From Caballeronia pedi (GTDB lineage Bacteria; Pseudomonadota; Gammaproteobacteria; Burkholderiales; Burkholderiaceae): a stretch of 64,000 bases of DNA. The translations under genes and the position numbers were made by a program. Below, in pieces: positions 1-8,171 of the stretch. Where the stretch lies: the NCBI RefSeq assembly GCF_001544915.2, contig NZ_FCOE02000026.1:1-64000 (forward strand), read 5' to 3'. The notes under the pieces were generated by a model. It saw only the letters and a program-made list of their open reading frames with translations, made no database searches and was not told the DNA's origin. The stretch's first letter is position 1; the number at the start of each line of letters is the position of its first letter.

Positions 1-345
1 ATCGTGTCGGGTGGTCGCGGTCTGGGCAGCGGCGAGAACTACACGAAGACGCTGGAGCCGCTCGCGGACAAGCTCAACGCGGCGCTGGGCGCATCGCGTG
101 CGGCGGTCGATGCGGGTTACGTTCCGAACGACTATCAAGTCGGACAAACCGGCAAGATCGTCGCGCCGCAACTGTATGTGGCGGTCGGTATCTCGGGCGC
201 GATCCAGCATCTGGCCGGCATGAAGGATTCGAAGGTCATCGTCGCGATCAACAAGGACCCCGAAGCGCCGATCTTCAGCGTCGCGGACTATGGACTGGCT
301 CAGGATCTTTTCGAAGCCGTTCCAGCGTTGACGGCGCTCGTCTGA
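1..345 (+). CDS. etfA: Electron transfer flavoprotein alpha subunit, C-terminal part
   Basis: This is the last 114 codons of a gene that starts before the window. ETF alpha binds FAD and passes electrons from acyl-CoA and other flavin dehydrogenases to ETF:ubiquinone oxidoreductase. The visible part is the FAD-binding domain II: it opens with [12 protein letters not shown], continues with [19 protein letters not shown] and ends with [10 protein letters not shown] and [11 protein letters not shown], all family hallmarks in the expected order. The stop TGA is at 343-345. The etfB partner and the ETF alpha N-terminal domain would lie to the left. ETF is probably core metabolism rather than part of the transporter gene that follows 42 bp later. 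Confidence 0.96.
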   Translation: MVSGGRGLGSGENYTKTLEPLADKLNAALGASRAAVDAGYVPNDYQVGQTGKIVAPQLYVAVGISGAIQHLAGMKDSKVIVAINKDPEAPIFSVADYGLAQDLFEAVPALTALV

Positions 346-387
346 AACGTCGATCACGCGAAACGACCCACCATTTCGGAGACATGC

Positions 388-1821
388 ATGGCCACACGAA
401 GCAATAGCGAGCCGAGACACCGACACCAGTCGAAGAAAGCCGCCGCCAGCGGCTGGATCGGTTCGACGCTGGAGTACTACGACTTCTTCATCTACGCGAC
501 GGCGGCATCGCTGATCTTCCCGCAGATCTTTTTTCCGCAGAACGATCCCAAGATCGCCATCGTCGCGTCTCTGGCGACCTATGGCGTGGGCTATGTCGCG
601 CGTCCGATCGGCGCGCTCGTGCTCGGCCACCTGGGCGATACCCACGGTCGCAAGTTCGTGCTGATCCTGTGCATGTTCATGATGGGCTTCTCGACCATGG
701 CCGTCGGCCTGTTGCCGACCTATGCGCAACTGGGCCTGTGGGCGCCAGCCGGGCTGGTCGCCATGCGCCTGATTCAGGGCTTCGCGGTGGCCGGGGAAAT
801 CGCCGGCGCCAGTTCGATGGTTCTGGAGCACGCTCCGTTCGGCCGGCGTGGATTTTTCGCGAGCTTCACATTGCAGGGCGTGCAGGCTGGCCAGATTCTG
901 GCGGCGGCGGTGTTCCTGCCACTCGCGCACTACTTGCCGAAGGATGCATTCAATGTCTGGGGCTGGCGCATACCGTTCATCCTGAGCTTTTTCATCATCG
1001 TCGCGGGTTACTACATTCGCCGCGATGTCGATGAGACACCGGCCTTCGTCGAAGAGGGCGAGCAGGGCGAGATTGCGCGCTCGCCGATCTTCCAGGCGTT
1101 CACCGATAGCTGGGCCGATATGTTGCGCGTCGCCTGCATGTCGTTGACGACCGTTATTCCCGTAGTGGCGACTATTTTCGGTGCGGCGTATGCCGTGCAG
1201 CCCGCTTATGGCATCGGCTTCCATACGGACGTCTATCTGTGGATTCCGGTGCTCGGCAATATTCTGGCGGTGATATTGATTCCTTATGTCGGCAATCTGT
1301 CGGACAAGCTCGGCCGCAAGCTCCCGACGATCGTCGGCGCGCTCTGCTCCGGCCTGCTTTCGTTCGGATATCTTTACGCCATCAGCATCCGCAACGCGCC
1401 ACTGGCGATCGTCATGGCGCTGCTGATGTGGGGCGTCGCGTATCAAGGCTTCAACGCGGTCTTCCCGAGTTTCTATCCCGAGTTGTTCCGCACCCGCAAT
1501 CGCGTGACGGGCGTGGCGATCGGGCATAACACCGGCATCACCATCGCGGCGCTGATGCCTGCCCTGTTCGTCGCCGTGGCGCCTCCCGGCGGAACGGCCA
1601 ACATTCCGCTCACGATCGGCGCGATCACATTGACTGCGACGATCATCGCGGCGGTGGCGGCGTTGACTGCGCGGGAGACTTACCGCGTCCACCTGAACGA
1701 TCTGGGCAAACGTGGCGGCGTGCCAGTCAACCATAGGGAATACCATCGGATACGCGCGCAGACTCTCGCCGACGCGAAAGCGGCCAAGGCGGAGCGCTCG
1801 ACAGTGGCGCCGGAAACGTAA
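388..1821 (+). CDS. MFS transporter, metabolite:H+ symporter (MHS) family, ShiA/KgtP-like
   Basis: This 477-residue inner-membrane protein has about twelve hydrophobic segments. The loop 2-3 signature GHLGDTHGRK and its repeat in loop 8-9, GNLSDKLGRK, mark it as an MFS porter. The N-terminal GSTLEYYDFFIYATAASLIF is the characteristic first segment of the MHS family, which includes the shikimate (ShiA), alpha-ketoglutarate and proline/betaine symporters. The start ATG at 388 follows a GGAG-type ribosome site at about 378. It converges with an AroQ-like dehydroquinase gene whose stop lies 16 bp away. That neighbour and the adjacent broken aroE suggest shikimate, quinate or a related carboxylate as substrate. 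The family is certain; the substrate is inference. Confidence 0.9.
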   Translation: MATRSNSEPRHRHQSKKAAASGWIGSTLEYYDFFIYATAASLIFPQIFFPQNDPKIAIVASLATYGVGYVARPIGALVLGHLGDTHGRKFVLILCMFMMGFSTMAVGLLPTYAQLGLWAPAGLVAMRLIQGFAVAGEIAGASSMVLEHAPFGRRGFFASFTLQGVQAGQILAAAVFLPLAHYLPKDAFNVWGWRIPFILSFFIIVAGYYIRRDVDETPAFVEEGEQGEIARSPIFQAFTDSWADMLRVACMSLTTVIPVVATIFGAAYAVQPAYGIGFHTDVYLWIPVLGNILAVILIPYVGNLSDKLGRKLPTIVGALCSGLLSFGYLYAISIRNAPLAIVMALLMWGVAYQGFNAVFPSFYPELFRTRNRVTGVAIGHNTGITIAALMPALFVAVAPPGGTANIPLTIGAITLTATIIAAVAALTARETYRVHLNDLGKRGGVPVNHREYHRIRAQTLADAKAAKAERSTVAPET

Positions 1822-1837
1822 CAGACTCGATGACGCA

Positions 1838-2290
1838 TTAGCGCGCGCCCCGTTGCTTGCCCTGAGCAAGCGCCGCCCGCAACGCCAGCAGATAGCTCTC
1901 CAGACCAAAGCCACAAATCTGCCCGTCGACCACTTCGGCGAACACGGAGTGATGCCTGAATGGCTCGCGCGCGTGGATGTTCGACATGTGTACCTCCACG
2001 ACCGGGCAGGTGATAATCGCGAGCGCATCGCGGATGCCGTAGCTGTAGTGGGTCCACGCTCCGGCGTTGATCAGCACGGCGTCACAGCGCTCCTCGAAGG
2101 CGCGGTGAATGCGTTCGCACATCGCGCCTTCGCTGTTGGTCTGAAACGATTCCACCTGCGCGCCGAGTTCGCTGCCGAGAGCCTGCAGGCGGGCGTCGAT
2201 TTCGGCCAGCGTGATCGTTCCGTACTGCACGGGATCGCGTTTGCCGAACATGTTGTGATTGATGCCGTGAAGCATCAGGATATTTTTCAT
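1838..2290 (-). CDS. aroQ: Type II 3-dehydroquinate dehydratase-like protein
   Basis: This 150-residue protein has the usual length of small type II dehydroquinases, dodecameric flavodoxin-like enzymes that interconvert 3-dehydroquinate and 3-dehydroshikimate. The family landmarks are present: an N-terminal HGINHNMFGKRDPVQYG (normally HGPNLNLLGxREPxxYG), INAGAWTHYSYGIRDAL, and EVHMSNIHAREPFRHHS near the C-terminus. Several normally conserved positions differ (PNLN to INHN, NPGA to NAGA), so it is probably a catabolic paralogue and not the housekeeping enzyme. The start at 2290 has AAGGA upstream. It lies 19 bp after the broken aroE at the end of the minus-strand operon. A quinate/shikimate role fits the neighbours, but substrate specificity is unproven. 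Confidence 0.85.
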   Translation of the reverse strand: MKNILMLHGINHNMFGKRDPVQYGTITLAEIDARLQALGSELGAQVESFQTNSEGAMCERIHRAFEERCDAVLINAGAWTHYSYGIRDALAIITCPVVEVHMSNIHAREPFRHHSVFAEVVDGQICGFGLESYLLALRAALAQGKQRGAR

Positions 2291-2309
2291 TTGCCGTTTC
2301 CTTGCGTGT

Positions 2310-3141
2310 TCAGTCCAGAGGCACCGTAAGCCGGTCGATCACCGCTCGCGTGGCGGGGCGCACGCCGCGCCACCAGTCGAAGGCTTCCGCCGCCTGTTCC
2401 ACCAGCATCCCGACGCCGTCCGCGATGCCACGCACGCCCGCGTTGCGCGCGAGCCGCAGAAAGGGCGTCAGGCGTTTTCCGTAGGCAAGCTCGTAGGCCG
2501 CGCCTTCAGGGCTGAAGACACTCGGCGAAACGGGCTAGATCGCCCGTGAGACTCGCCGATGTCGCGTTGACCACCAGATCGAAGCGTCCCATCGCTTCCA
2601 GATCGCCATATCCGCAAGCGGAAATCGGACCGCGCGCGCTCACCTGCGCCGCGAGCGCGCGGCCTTTGGCGATGTCGCGATTCACCAGGATCACCTCGGC
2701 CGGACGCGCAGCGAGAAACGGCAGCAGCGCGCCCCGCACCGCGCCGCCCGCGCCGAGAATCAGAACCCGCTTGCCGGCCATCGGCAGGCCGAGATTGACT
2801 TCGATGTCGCGCACGAGCCCGATACCGTCGAAATTCTCGGCGATGATCCGGGCGTTCTCGAATTTCATCGCGTTGACGGCGCCCGCGAGCGCCGCGCGCT
2901 CGCTGCGTTCGTCGGCCATGGCGAAGGCCTTCAGCTTGAAGGGCGCCGTGACGTTCATTCCCCGGCCTCCCGCCGCAGCGAATGCGCGCACGGTTTCAGC
3001 AAACGCCTGCTCGGGTTCCAGCGGTCCTTCGATGGCCGTATAAGCCATGTCCTGCCGCGTCTCCTCCGCAAAGATCCCGTGAATGAGCGGAGATTTGGTG
3101 TGTCCGATCGGATTGCCGATCACCGCGTATTGGTCCGTCAT
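2310..3141 (-). pseudogene. aroE: Shikimate dehydrogenase AroE, disrupted by a frameshift
   Basis: Reading from ATG 3141 (GAGG five bases upstream; ATG 3144 is an alternative), the protein shows canonical AroE features: GNPIGHTKSPLI, NVTAPFK with catalytic Lys at about 69, NFDGIG with Asp at about 105, the NADP loop GAGGAVRG at about 130-137 and the NATSAS motif. After Glu207 (codon 2523-2521) the frame runs into a stop, giving only CLQP. The missing C-terminus, with VFSPEGAAYELAYGK and AEAFDWWRGVRPATRAVID, is fully encoded in another frame down to a TGA at 2310-2312. The span of 832 bp equals 277 codons plus one base, so two bases lost from a TGTGTG run, or one base gained, would explain it. 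A sequencing error is not excluded. Confidence 0.88.
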
Positions 3142-3148
3142 CATCGCC

Positions 3149-4360
3149 TCACTTCGAGAAAAGAACGCCTGCGGTCTGCATGGCGTCGATCTCCGCGGGA
3201 CCGAAGCCGAGCGACCGCGCCACTTCGGCGTTGTGCTGACCGAGGTCGGGCCCGACCTCGCGGATCGTCGTGTCGCAATCGGAGAAGCGGAACGGCAGGT
3301 TCGGCAGGCGCAGCGTCCCGAAGCGCGGATGCTGTTGCTCGACCACCATGCCGCGCGCGATGATCTGAGGATCGGCGAGCACTTCGTCGATGCGCTGCAC
3401 CTTGGCGCAAGGCACATCGACGCTGTCGAGCAGTTCGAGCACCTGCGCGACCGGCTGCGCCGCGACCCACGGCTTCACGATCGACAGTATTTCCACGCGG
3501 CTGGCATTGCGCCCGTTGAGGGTGTGGAAGCGCGTGTCGGCGTTAAAGCCCGCCGGTCCGCCGTGCGCTTCGACGAGCGCGGCGAAGCGCTTCCACGCGT
3601 CGTCCACCTGCGCGGCGATGACGAGATCGCCGTCGGCGGCGCGGAACACGCCGTAGAGCGTCGACGTCGGCATGTCATGACCCGTCTGTTCGGGCACGAT
3701 GCCCTGCATCGTGTAGCACTGCACCGCGTATTCGTGCATCGACACGAGGGTGTCATAGAGCGCCATGTCGATATGCTGGCCCCGGCCGCTCTTCACGCGA
3801 CCGAGCAGCGCGGCGTTGATCGCGGCGACCGCGTGGATGCCCGTGTACATGTCGCCGAGCGAGATGCGCATCAGCGGCGGCGGCGAACCGGGCTCGCCGA
3901 TCATCTGCATGATGCCGCTCTTCGCTTCGGCGATCAGCCCGAAACCCGCGCGATGCGCATCCGGCCCGGTGTGTCCATACGCGGAGATCGAGCAATAGAC
4001 GAGGCGTGGATTGCGCGCCGAGAGCGCTTCATAGCCGAGGCCGAGTTTATCGAGCGCGCCCGGCCGGTAATTTTCGATGAACACGTCTGCCGAGTCGCAC
4101 AGACGCTGCATGAATTCCTTGCCGCACGGGTCCTTCATGTCGACGCTCACGCCGCGCTTGCCCATGTTGAGTTGCAGGAAATAGGCGCTTTGCTGGTCGT
4201 CGAGCACGGTGGCGTGCTGGCGCCCGGCGTCGCCGTTGCCGGGTCGCTCGACCTTGATGACTTCCGCGCCGAGCGCCGCCAGACAGCGTCCGACATACGG
4301 GCCGGCGAGAAAGTGGCTGTAATCGACGACGCGCAATCCTTCGAGTGGACGGGCCTGCAT
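3149..4360 (-). CDS. CaiB/BaiF (family III) CoA-transferase
   Basis: This 403-residue protein belongs to the formyl-CoA transferase/CaiB family, soluble homodimers that move CoA between carboxylic acids through an aspartyl-CoA anhydride. The N-terminus reads PLEGLRVVDYSHFLAGPYVG, then GAEVIKVERPGNGD. The expected catalytic aspartate sits in HIDMALYDTLVSMHEYA. The C-terminal substrate domain carries VPCAKVQRIDEVLADPQI. Its start ATG (4360-4358) shares one base with the stop of the upstream MaoC gene, so it is translationally coupled. The family is clear. The acid activated cannot be read from sequence; the MaoC partner suggests an enoyl- or hydroxyacyl-CoA intermediate, as in mesaconyl-CoA-type pathways. 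Confidence 0.92.
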   Translation of the reverse strand: MQARPLEGLRVVDYSHFLAGPYVGRCLAALGAEVIKVERPGNGDAGRQHATVLDDQQSAYFLQLNMGKRGVSVDMKDPCGKEFMQRLCDSADVFIENYRPGALDKLGLGYEALSARNPRLVYCSISAYGHTGPDAHRAGFGLIAEAKSGIMQMIGEPGSPPPLMRISLGDMYTGIHAVAAINAALLGRVKSGRGQHIDMALYDTLVSMHEYAVQCYTMQGIVPEQTGHDMPTSTLYGVFRAADGDLVIAAQVDDAWKRFAALVEAHGGPAGFNADTRFHTLNGRNASRVEILSIVKPWVAAQPVAQVLELLDSVDVPCAKVQRIDEVLADPQIIARGMVVEQQHPRFGTLRLPNLPFRFSDCDTTIREVGPDLGQHNAEVARSLGFGPAEIDAMQTAGVLFSK

Positions 4361-4818
4361 CAGAACGCTCCCGGACGACGCGGCACCATCAGCCGATGTT
4401 CGCCGCGCTGGACGACCTGGCCGTCCTGGTTGATCAGTTCGGACGGCAGCACGACGATGCCCCAGTCCGGACGGCTCTTGCTCGCGCGCATCGCGCCGAC
4501 GCGGAACTTCACGTGCAGTACGTCGTTGACCTTGATCGGCAGCAGGAAGTCCCACGTCCAGCCGAGCGACATGCCCGGCAGGAAGCGATATTCGCTTTGC
4601 GTCTTGAGCCCGTCCGCGATCGACAAGCCGAACAGACCATGCGCGACGATCGAACCGAAGTGGCTGGCGTTGGCATACGCCTCGTCGACGTGTACGGGCG
4701 TGTGGTCGCCCGTGAGGTCCGCGTACGCCAGGATTCGCGCCTTGGTGACCGTGTAGGCCGGGCTCAGGCATTCGTCGCCTTCGCGGGCGTCGTCCCAGTA
4801 TTTCTCGATGATCGTCAT
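4360..4818 (-). CDS. MaoC-family hot-dog dehydratase
   Basis: This 152-residue single hot-dog protein carries the hydratase motif around YADLTGDHTPVHVDEAYA, where Asp and His are the expected catalytic pair, followed by IVAHGLFGLSIADGL, the usual MaoC helix. Such enzymes add or remove water on enoyl-CoA or mesaconyl-CoA-type thioesters. The start at 4818 overlaps the stop of the VOC gene by four bases (ATGA), and its own stop overlaps the CaiB start, so it sits in the middle of a coupled operon. Together with CaiB it probably forms an acid-activation and hydration step. The substrate is unknown. A role in fatty acid synthesis is unlikely given the neighbours. Confidence 0.9.
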   Translation of the reverse strand: MTIIEKYWDDAREGDECLSPAYTVTKARILAYADLTGDHTPVHVDEAYANASHFGSIVAHGLFGLSIADGLKTQSEYRFLPGMSLGWTWDFLLPIKVNDVLHVKFRVGAMRASKSRPDWGIVVLPSELINQDGQVVQRGEHRLMVPRRPGAF

Positions 4819-5213
4819 GCTTGCGCCTCCGCGCGTGGATTGATCGCCAGCGCCCGTGCGACGCACGCGGCGGGTTTCGCCTGAATCAGTTCGACCGCGA
4901 GACCGTCGGGCAGTCGCAGCCAGTTGCGCCCCTGCGGCATTTCGGTGACGCCGAACGCTTGCGCTGCGGCGAGCGCGGCGTCGAGGTCTTCGCACATCAC
5001 ACCCAGATGCGCGAGCCGGCCTTCGGGACCTTCGTAACGCGGATCGTGGATGAATTGCAGGCCGCCGAGGGTCCAGTACTGGCGCGGCGCTTCGAGAGTC
5101 CCGTCCACTTCGCGCATGGACATGCCGAGCACTGCTTCGAAGAAGCGAACGTGCCAGTGGATGTCCTTCACCCAGATCGCGACGTGTTCCAGATACGCTT
5201 TGGAGCCGTTCAT
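4815..5213 (-). CDS. VOC-superfamily (glyoxalase/dioxygenase fold) protein
   Basis: This 132-residue protein has the vicinal-oxygen-chelate pattern: LEHVAIWVKDIHWHVRFFEAV at the N-terminus, supplying the first metal histidine, then FIHDP, AHLGVMCEDLDAAL in the second half and LPDGLAVELIQ at the end, supplying the glutamate. This single-module length is typical of glyoxalase I, methylmalonyl-CoA epimerase or lactoylglutathione-lyase-like enzymes. In an operon with CoA-transferase and MaoC genes, an epimerase or isomerase acting on a CoA thioester is one possibility. The start at 5213 overlaps the stop of the preceding reductase gene by ATGA. Fold assignment is solid; the reaction is not known. 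Confidence 0.82.
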   Translation of the reverse strand: MNGSKAYLEHVAIWVKDIHWHVRFFEAVLGMSMREVDGTLEAPRQYWTLGGLQFIHDPRYEGPEGRLAHLGVMCEDLDAALAAAQAFGVTEMPQGRNWLRLPDGLAVELIQAKPAACVARALAINPRAEAQA

Positions 5214-6160
5214 GCTGTGGCTCCTTCGCGTTGCCGGTCGGTCATCGCACGCTCGATGCCCTTGATGCATGCCACCAGGGTCGAATTGACCGGCGTCGGC
5301 ACGCCGAGCCGTTCACCCCAGCGCACGACCGCGCCGTTGATGAAGTCGATCTCCGTGACCGATCCTTTTTCCAGACTTTGCAGCATCGAGGTCTTGAACT
5401 CGGGCGCGAGTCCTTCGGCGGCGAGATTCCAGGCCTGTTCCGCATAGGTCATGGACAGCTTGACGCCGTTGGCTTTCGCGACGGCCATCGCTTCAGCAAC
5501 TGCAGCGAGCGCGGTCGCCTTGAGAGCAGGCTCTTCGTAGAGCTGGCCGTAGGTGAGACGCGTGATGCCGGTCACCGCGCCCGTCGCGACATTGATCAGC
5601 AGCTTGTCCCACATCGTGCCGAGGATGTTGTCGCTGACCTGCGTCGCGAGACCCGATGCATTGAAGGCGTCGGCGATCGTCCGCGCGCGGCGTGTGAGCT
5701 GGCCGTCGAGCTCGCCGATAAAGGTGAACTTTCCCCGTACCCCGGACTGGATATGGCCCGGCGCGCGCAGCACGCCTCCGACATACGTCTTGCCCGCCAG
5801 CACGCGCTCCCGCCCGACGATGTCGGCGAGGACGTCTTCGTGGCCGAGGCCGTTCTGCAACGACAGCACGAGCGTGTCGGGGCCGATGAGATCGAGCGCG
5901 CCGCGCATCGCAGAATCCGTGTGAAAGGACTTGACCAGCACGACCACCAGATCGACGGCGCCGACTTCGGCGGCGCGCGTCGCCGCGCGTACTTTCACGC
6001 GCCGGGAACCATCGGCGTCGTCGACTTGCAGGCCGTCGCGGCGCATCGCCTCGACGTGTGCCGGCGAGCGGTCGATGAGCCAGGTTTCGTGCCCGCCCTC
6101 GGTCAGTGTCGAACCGATGGCGCAGCCCAGCGCGCCGGCTCCCAGAATTGCGATCTTCAT
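5210..6160 (-). CDS. Ketopantoate reductase (ApbA/PanE) family dehydrogenase
   Basis: This 316-residue NADP-dependent 2-hydroxyacid dehydrogenase has the N-terminal Rossmann motif KIAILGAGALGCAIGSTL, the core LVVVLVKSFHTDSAM and SLQNGLGHEDVL, and the C-terminal helical domain with DKLLINVATGAVTGITRLT (lysine conserved) and AEGLAPEFKTSMLQSLEKG. Housekeeping PanE reduces 2-dehydropantoate, but many catabolic paralogues act on other 2-oxo acids. As the first gene of a coupled operon with VOC, MaoC and CaiB genes, this one is probably a catabolic paralogue. Its promoter must lie in the 91 bp shared with the divergent LysR gene at 6252. A pantothenate role cannot be excluded from sequence alone. 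Confidence 0.88.
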   Translation of the reverse strand: MKIAILGAGALGCAIGSTLTEGGHETWLIDRSPAHVEAMRRDGLQVDDADGSRRVKVRAATRAAEVGAVDLVVVLVKSFHTDSAMRGALDLIGPDTLVLSLQNGLGHEDVLADIVGRERVLAGKTYVGGVLRAPGHIQSGVRGKFTFIGELDGQLTRRARTIADAFNASGLATQVSDNILGTMWDKLLINVATGAVTGITRLTYGQLYEEPALKATALAAVAEAMAVAKANGVKLSMTYAEQAWNLAAEGLAPEFKTSMLQSLEKGSVTEIDFINGAVVRWGERLGVPTPVNSTLVACIKGIERAMTDRQREGATA

Positions 6161-6233
6161 TGGCGTCTCCCGATGTGTTGACGCAACGATAGAAGTCGCC
6201 GTTCATCATGGCAATGCAATGGCTACAATGACG

Positions 6234-6252
6234 TTATTGCGTAGCGTAATAA
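6234..6252. promoter_or_regulatory. Candidate LysR-type operator between the divergent reductase operon and LysR gene
   Basis: An imperfect 19-bp dyad, TTATTGCGTAGCGTAATAA, pairs 7 of 9 arm positions and contains a T-N11-A core (T6237 to A6249), the usual LysR box form. It lies in the 91-bp divergent intergenic region and its last base is the A of the LysR ATG at 6252. If translation starts instead at the in-frame ATG 6258, the dyad sits just upstream. An autoregulatory or divergent-promoter role is inference. Confidence 0.45.
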
Positions 6253-7163
6253 TGGCCATGACCCCGAGCGAATTGCCCGACCTGAAGCTGCTGCAGCTTT
6301 TCGACCTCCTGTACGACACGCGCAACGTCACACGCGTGGCGGAGCAGCTCGGGCAGAGCCAGCCGACGATCAGCATCTGGCTCGGGCGTCTGCGTGACTT
6401 CCTGCAGGATCCCTTGTTCATCCGCACGCCGGGCGGCATGGCGCCGACGCCGCAGGCCGATGCCTTGATCGGCCCATGCCGCGAGATTCTCGAATCGCTG
6501 CGGCGCTTCGCAGCGTGGGAAATCGCGTTCGATCCCGCTACCGCGAAGCGCCGGTTTCGCATCTGCATGACCGATGCGAGCCACATCACGCTGCTGCCCC
6601 GCATGCTGGCGCATATCCGCGCGCAGGCGCCGGGCGTTCGTCTGGAGGCGGCGAGGATCGACGGGAACACCGAACGCGCGCTGGAATCTGGCGAGGCGGA
6701 TCTTGCGATCGGCCATGTGCCGTGGCTGAGCGGCGGCATCTACCAGCAGCAGTTGTACACGCAGGACTGGGTGTGTCTGACGAATCGGCATCACCCGCGT
6801 GTGCGCGCGAAGCTCGGCGTGAAGCAATATCGCGCGGAGGGACATGTCGCGATCGCGGCGGGGACGGGCGCCCAGTTGCTGGAGCAGGCGCTCGTGCTGG
6901 CGCAGGTTCAGCGGGACATCGTGCTGGAGTTGCCGGGCTTTCTCGGCCTCGGTGCGATCATTCAGACGACGGACCTGATCGCCACGCTGCCAAGGCATAT
7001 CGGCCAGACGCTCGCGAAGGTCAATGACCTGTCGATCCATCCGTGCCCGATTCCCGTAGAGGGCTTCGCCGTGCGGCAGCACTGGCACGCCAGGTATCAC
7101 CACGAGCCAGGGAATCGCTGGTTGCGCGAAATGGTGGCGCAGTTGTTCAGCAGCCTGCGCTGA
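6252..7163 (+). CDS. LysR-family transcriptional regulator
   Basis: This 303-residue regulator has an N-terminal winged helix-turn-helix (LLQLFDLLYDTRNVTRVAEQ, then SQPTISIWLGRLRDFLQDPL) with the LysR family spacing, and a PBP-type effector domain after residue 95. The C-terminal RQHWHARYHHEPGNRWLR resembles the NodD/NahR/LinR-type subgroup, whose members often respond to aromatic inducers. It is divergent from the reductase-VOC-MaoC-CaiB-aroE-aroQ operon, the likely target. Two in-frame ATGs (6252 and 6258) are possible starts; neither has a clear ribosome site. It converges with the next LysR gene, leaving one base between the stops. Confidence 0.92.
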   Translation: MAMTPSELPDLKLLQLFDLLYDTRNVTRVAEQLGQSQPTISIWLGRLRDFLQDPLFIRTPGGMAPTPQADALIGPCREILESLRRFAAWEIAFDPATAKRRFRICMTDASHITLLPRMLAHIRAQAPGVRLEAARIDGNTERALESGEADLAIGHVPWLSGGIYQQQLYTQDWVCLTNRHHPRVRAKLGVKQYRAEGHVAIAAGTGAQLLEQALVLAQVQRDIVLELPGFLGLGAIIQTTDLIATLPRHIGQTLAKVNDLSIHPCPIPVEGFAVRQHWHARYHHEPGNRWLREMVAQLFSSLR

Positions 7164-7164
7164 G

Positions 7165-8082
7165 TCACGGTTTCCACAGCGCGAACTCGCCCTGCGCGAG
7201 TTCCTGCTTGAGAAAATCGATGCACACGCGCACCTTGGCCGATTGCGCCGCGCGCGCCGCGGACATGGCCCAGACGTCCGCAGGCTGCTCCCACGCAGGC
7301 AGCACGCGCTCGAGCAAGCCTTCCGCGAGCGCGTGCGCCACATACGATTGTCCGACCATCACGATGCCGTGACCATCGCGGGCCCAGCGGAGCACTACGT
7401 CGCTGTGATTCGATGCAAGCGGCCCGGTGACTTTCACCGTGCTCCAGCCACCCGGCCCGAGCAGACGCCACACGCCGAACGGCTCGTCGCGCTCGCGGAA
7501 GACGAGACAGTCGTGTTGCGCGAGTTCGTCGACGCTCTTTGGCCGGCCGTGCGTATCGAGATAGCCGGGCGCCGCGCACAGCACGCGCGGACTGACGGCG
7601 ATGTGATGCGCGATCAGCCCCGGCTCCTGTACCGCGCCCACGCGGATGTCGAGATCGAAACCTTCGTCGACGAGATTGACGCGGCGGTCGACCAGTTCCA
7701 GCCAGATTTCGAGTTCGGGATAGCGCTTTTTCATCAGCGAGACGATCGGCGCGATGTGGCTGCGCCCGAGCCGCTGGCTCGAACTGATGCGCAATGAGCC
7801 CCTGGGATTTACCCGCAAACTGGACAGGTCGTCGCGCATGGCATCGACGTCCTGCAGGATCGCGCGCGCCCAGCGAACGACCGTTTCGCCATCGGTGGTG
7901 AGCGACACCCGGCGCGTCGTGCGATGCAGCAGCTTCACGCCGAGCGTCTTTTCCAGCAAGGCGATGCGCTTGCTGACGTGGGTTTGCGAATTGCCGAACT
8001 CATGCGCGGCCGCCACGAAACTCAGCCGGCGCGCGACTTCGCAGAACAGGCGGAGATCGCCGAGCATCGGTTCATTGAGCAT
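7165..8082 (-). CDS. LysR-family transcriptional regulator
   Basis: This 305-residue regulator starts at ATG 8082 with LGDLRLFCEVARRLSF, and the helix-turn-helix continues through SQTHVSKRIALLEKTLGVKL. HRTTRRVSLTTDGE then leads into the effector domain with the CrgA/DsdC-like GSLRISSSQRLGRSHIAPIV. Upstream ATGs at 8169 and nearby would add a 29-residue tail that no LysR family member has, so they were not chosen. It is divergent from the shikimate-dehydrogenase paralogue at 8172 with an 89-bp gap, so it probably controls the aroE-like, TIM-barrel and MFS genes. No clear palindromic operator was seen in the gap. Confidence 0.92.
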   Translation of the reverse strand: MLNEPMLGDLRLFCEVARRLSFVAAAHEFGNSQTHVSKRIALLEKTLGVKLLHRTTRRVSLTTDGETVVRWARAILQDVDAMRDDLSSLRVNPRGSLRISSSQRLGRSHIAPIVSLMKKRYPELEIWLELVDRRVNLVDEGFDLDIRVGAVQEPGLIAHHIAVSPRVLCAAPGYLDTHGRPKSVDELAQHDCLVFRERDEPFGVWRLLGPGGWSTVKVTGPLASNHSDVVLRWARDGHGIVMVGQSYVAHALAEGLLERVLPAWEQPADVWAMSAARAAQSAKVRVCIDFLKQELAQGEFALWKP

Positions 8083-8171
8083 GATCTGGTGATTATGGGG
8101 TGCTGGATCGAATAATAATAGTTTGGATCGGCGATAGTAACCTCTGATCATGCTTTGAAACGGAGACAAGC

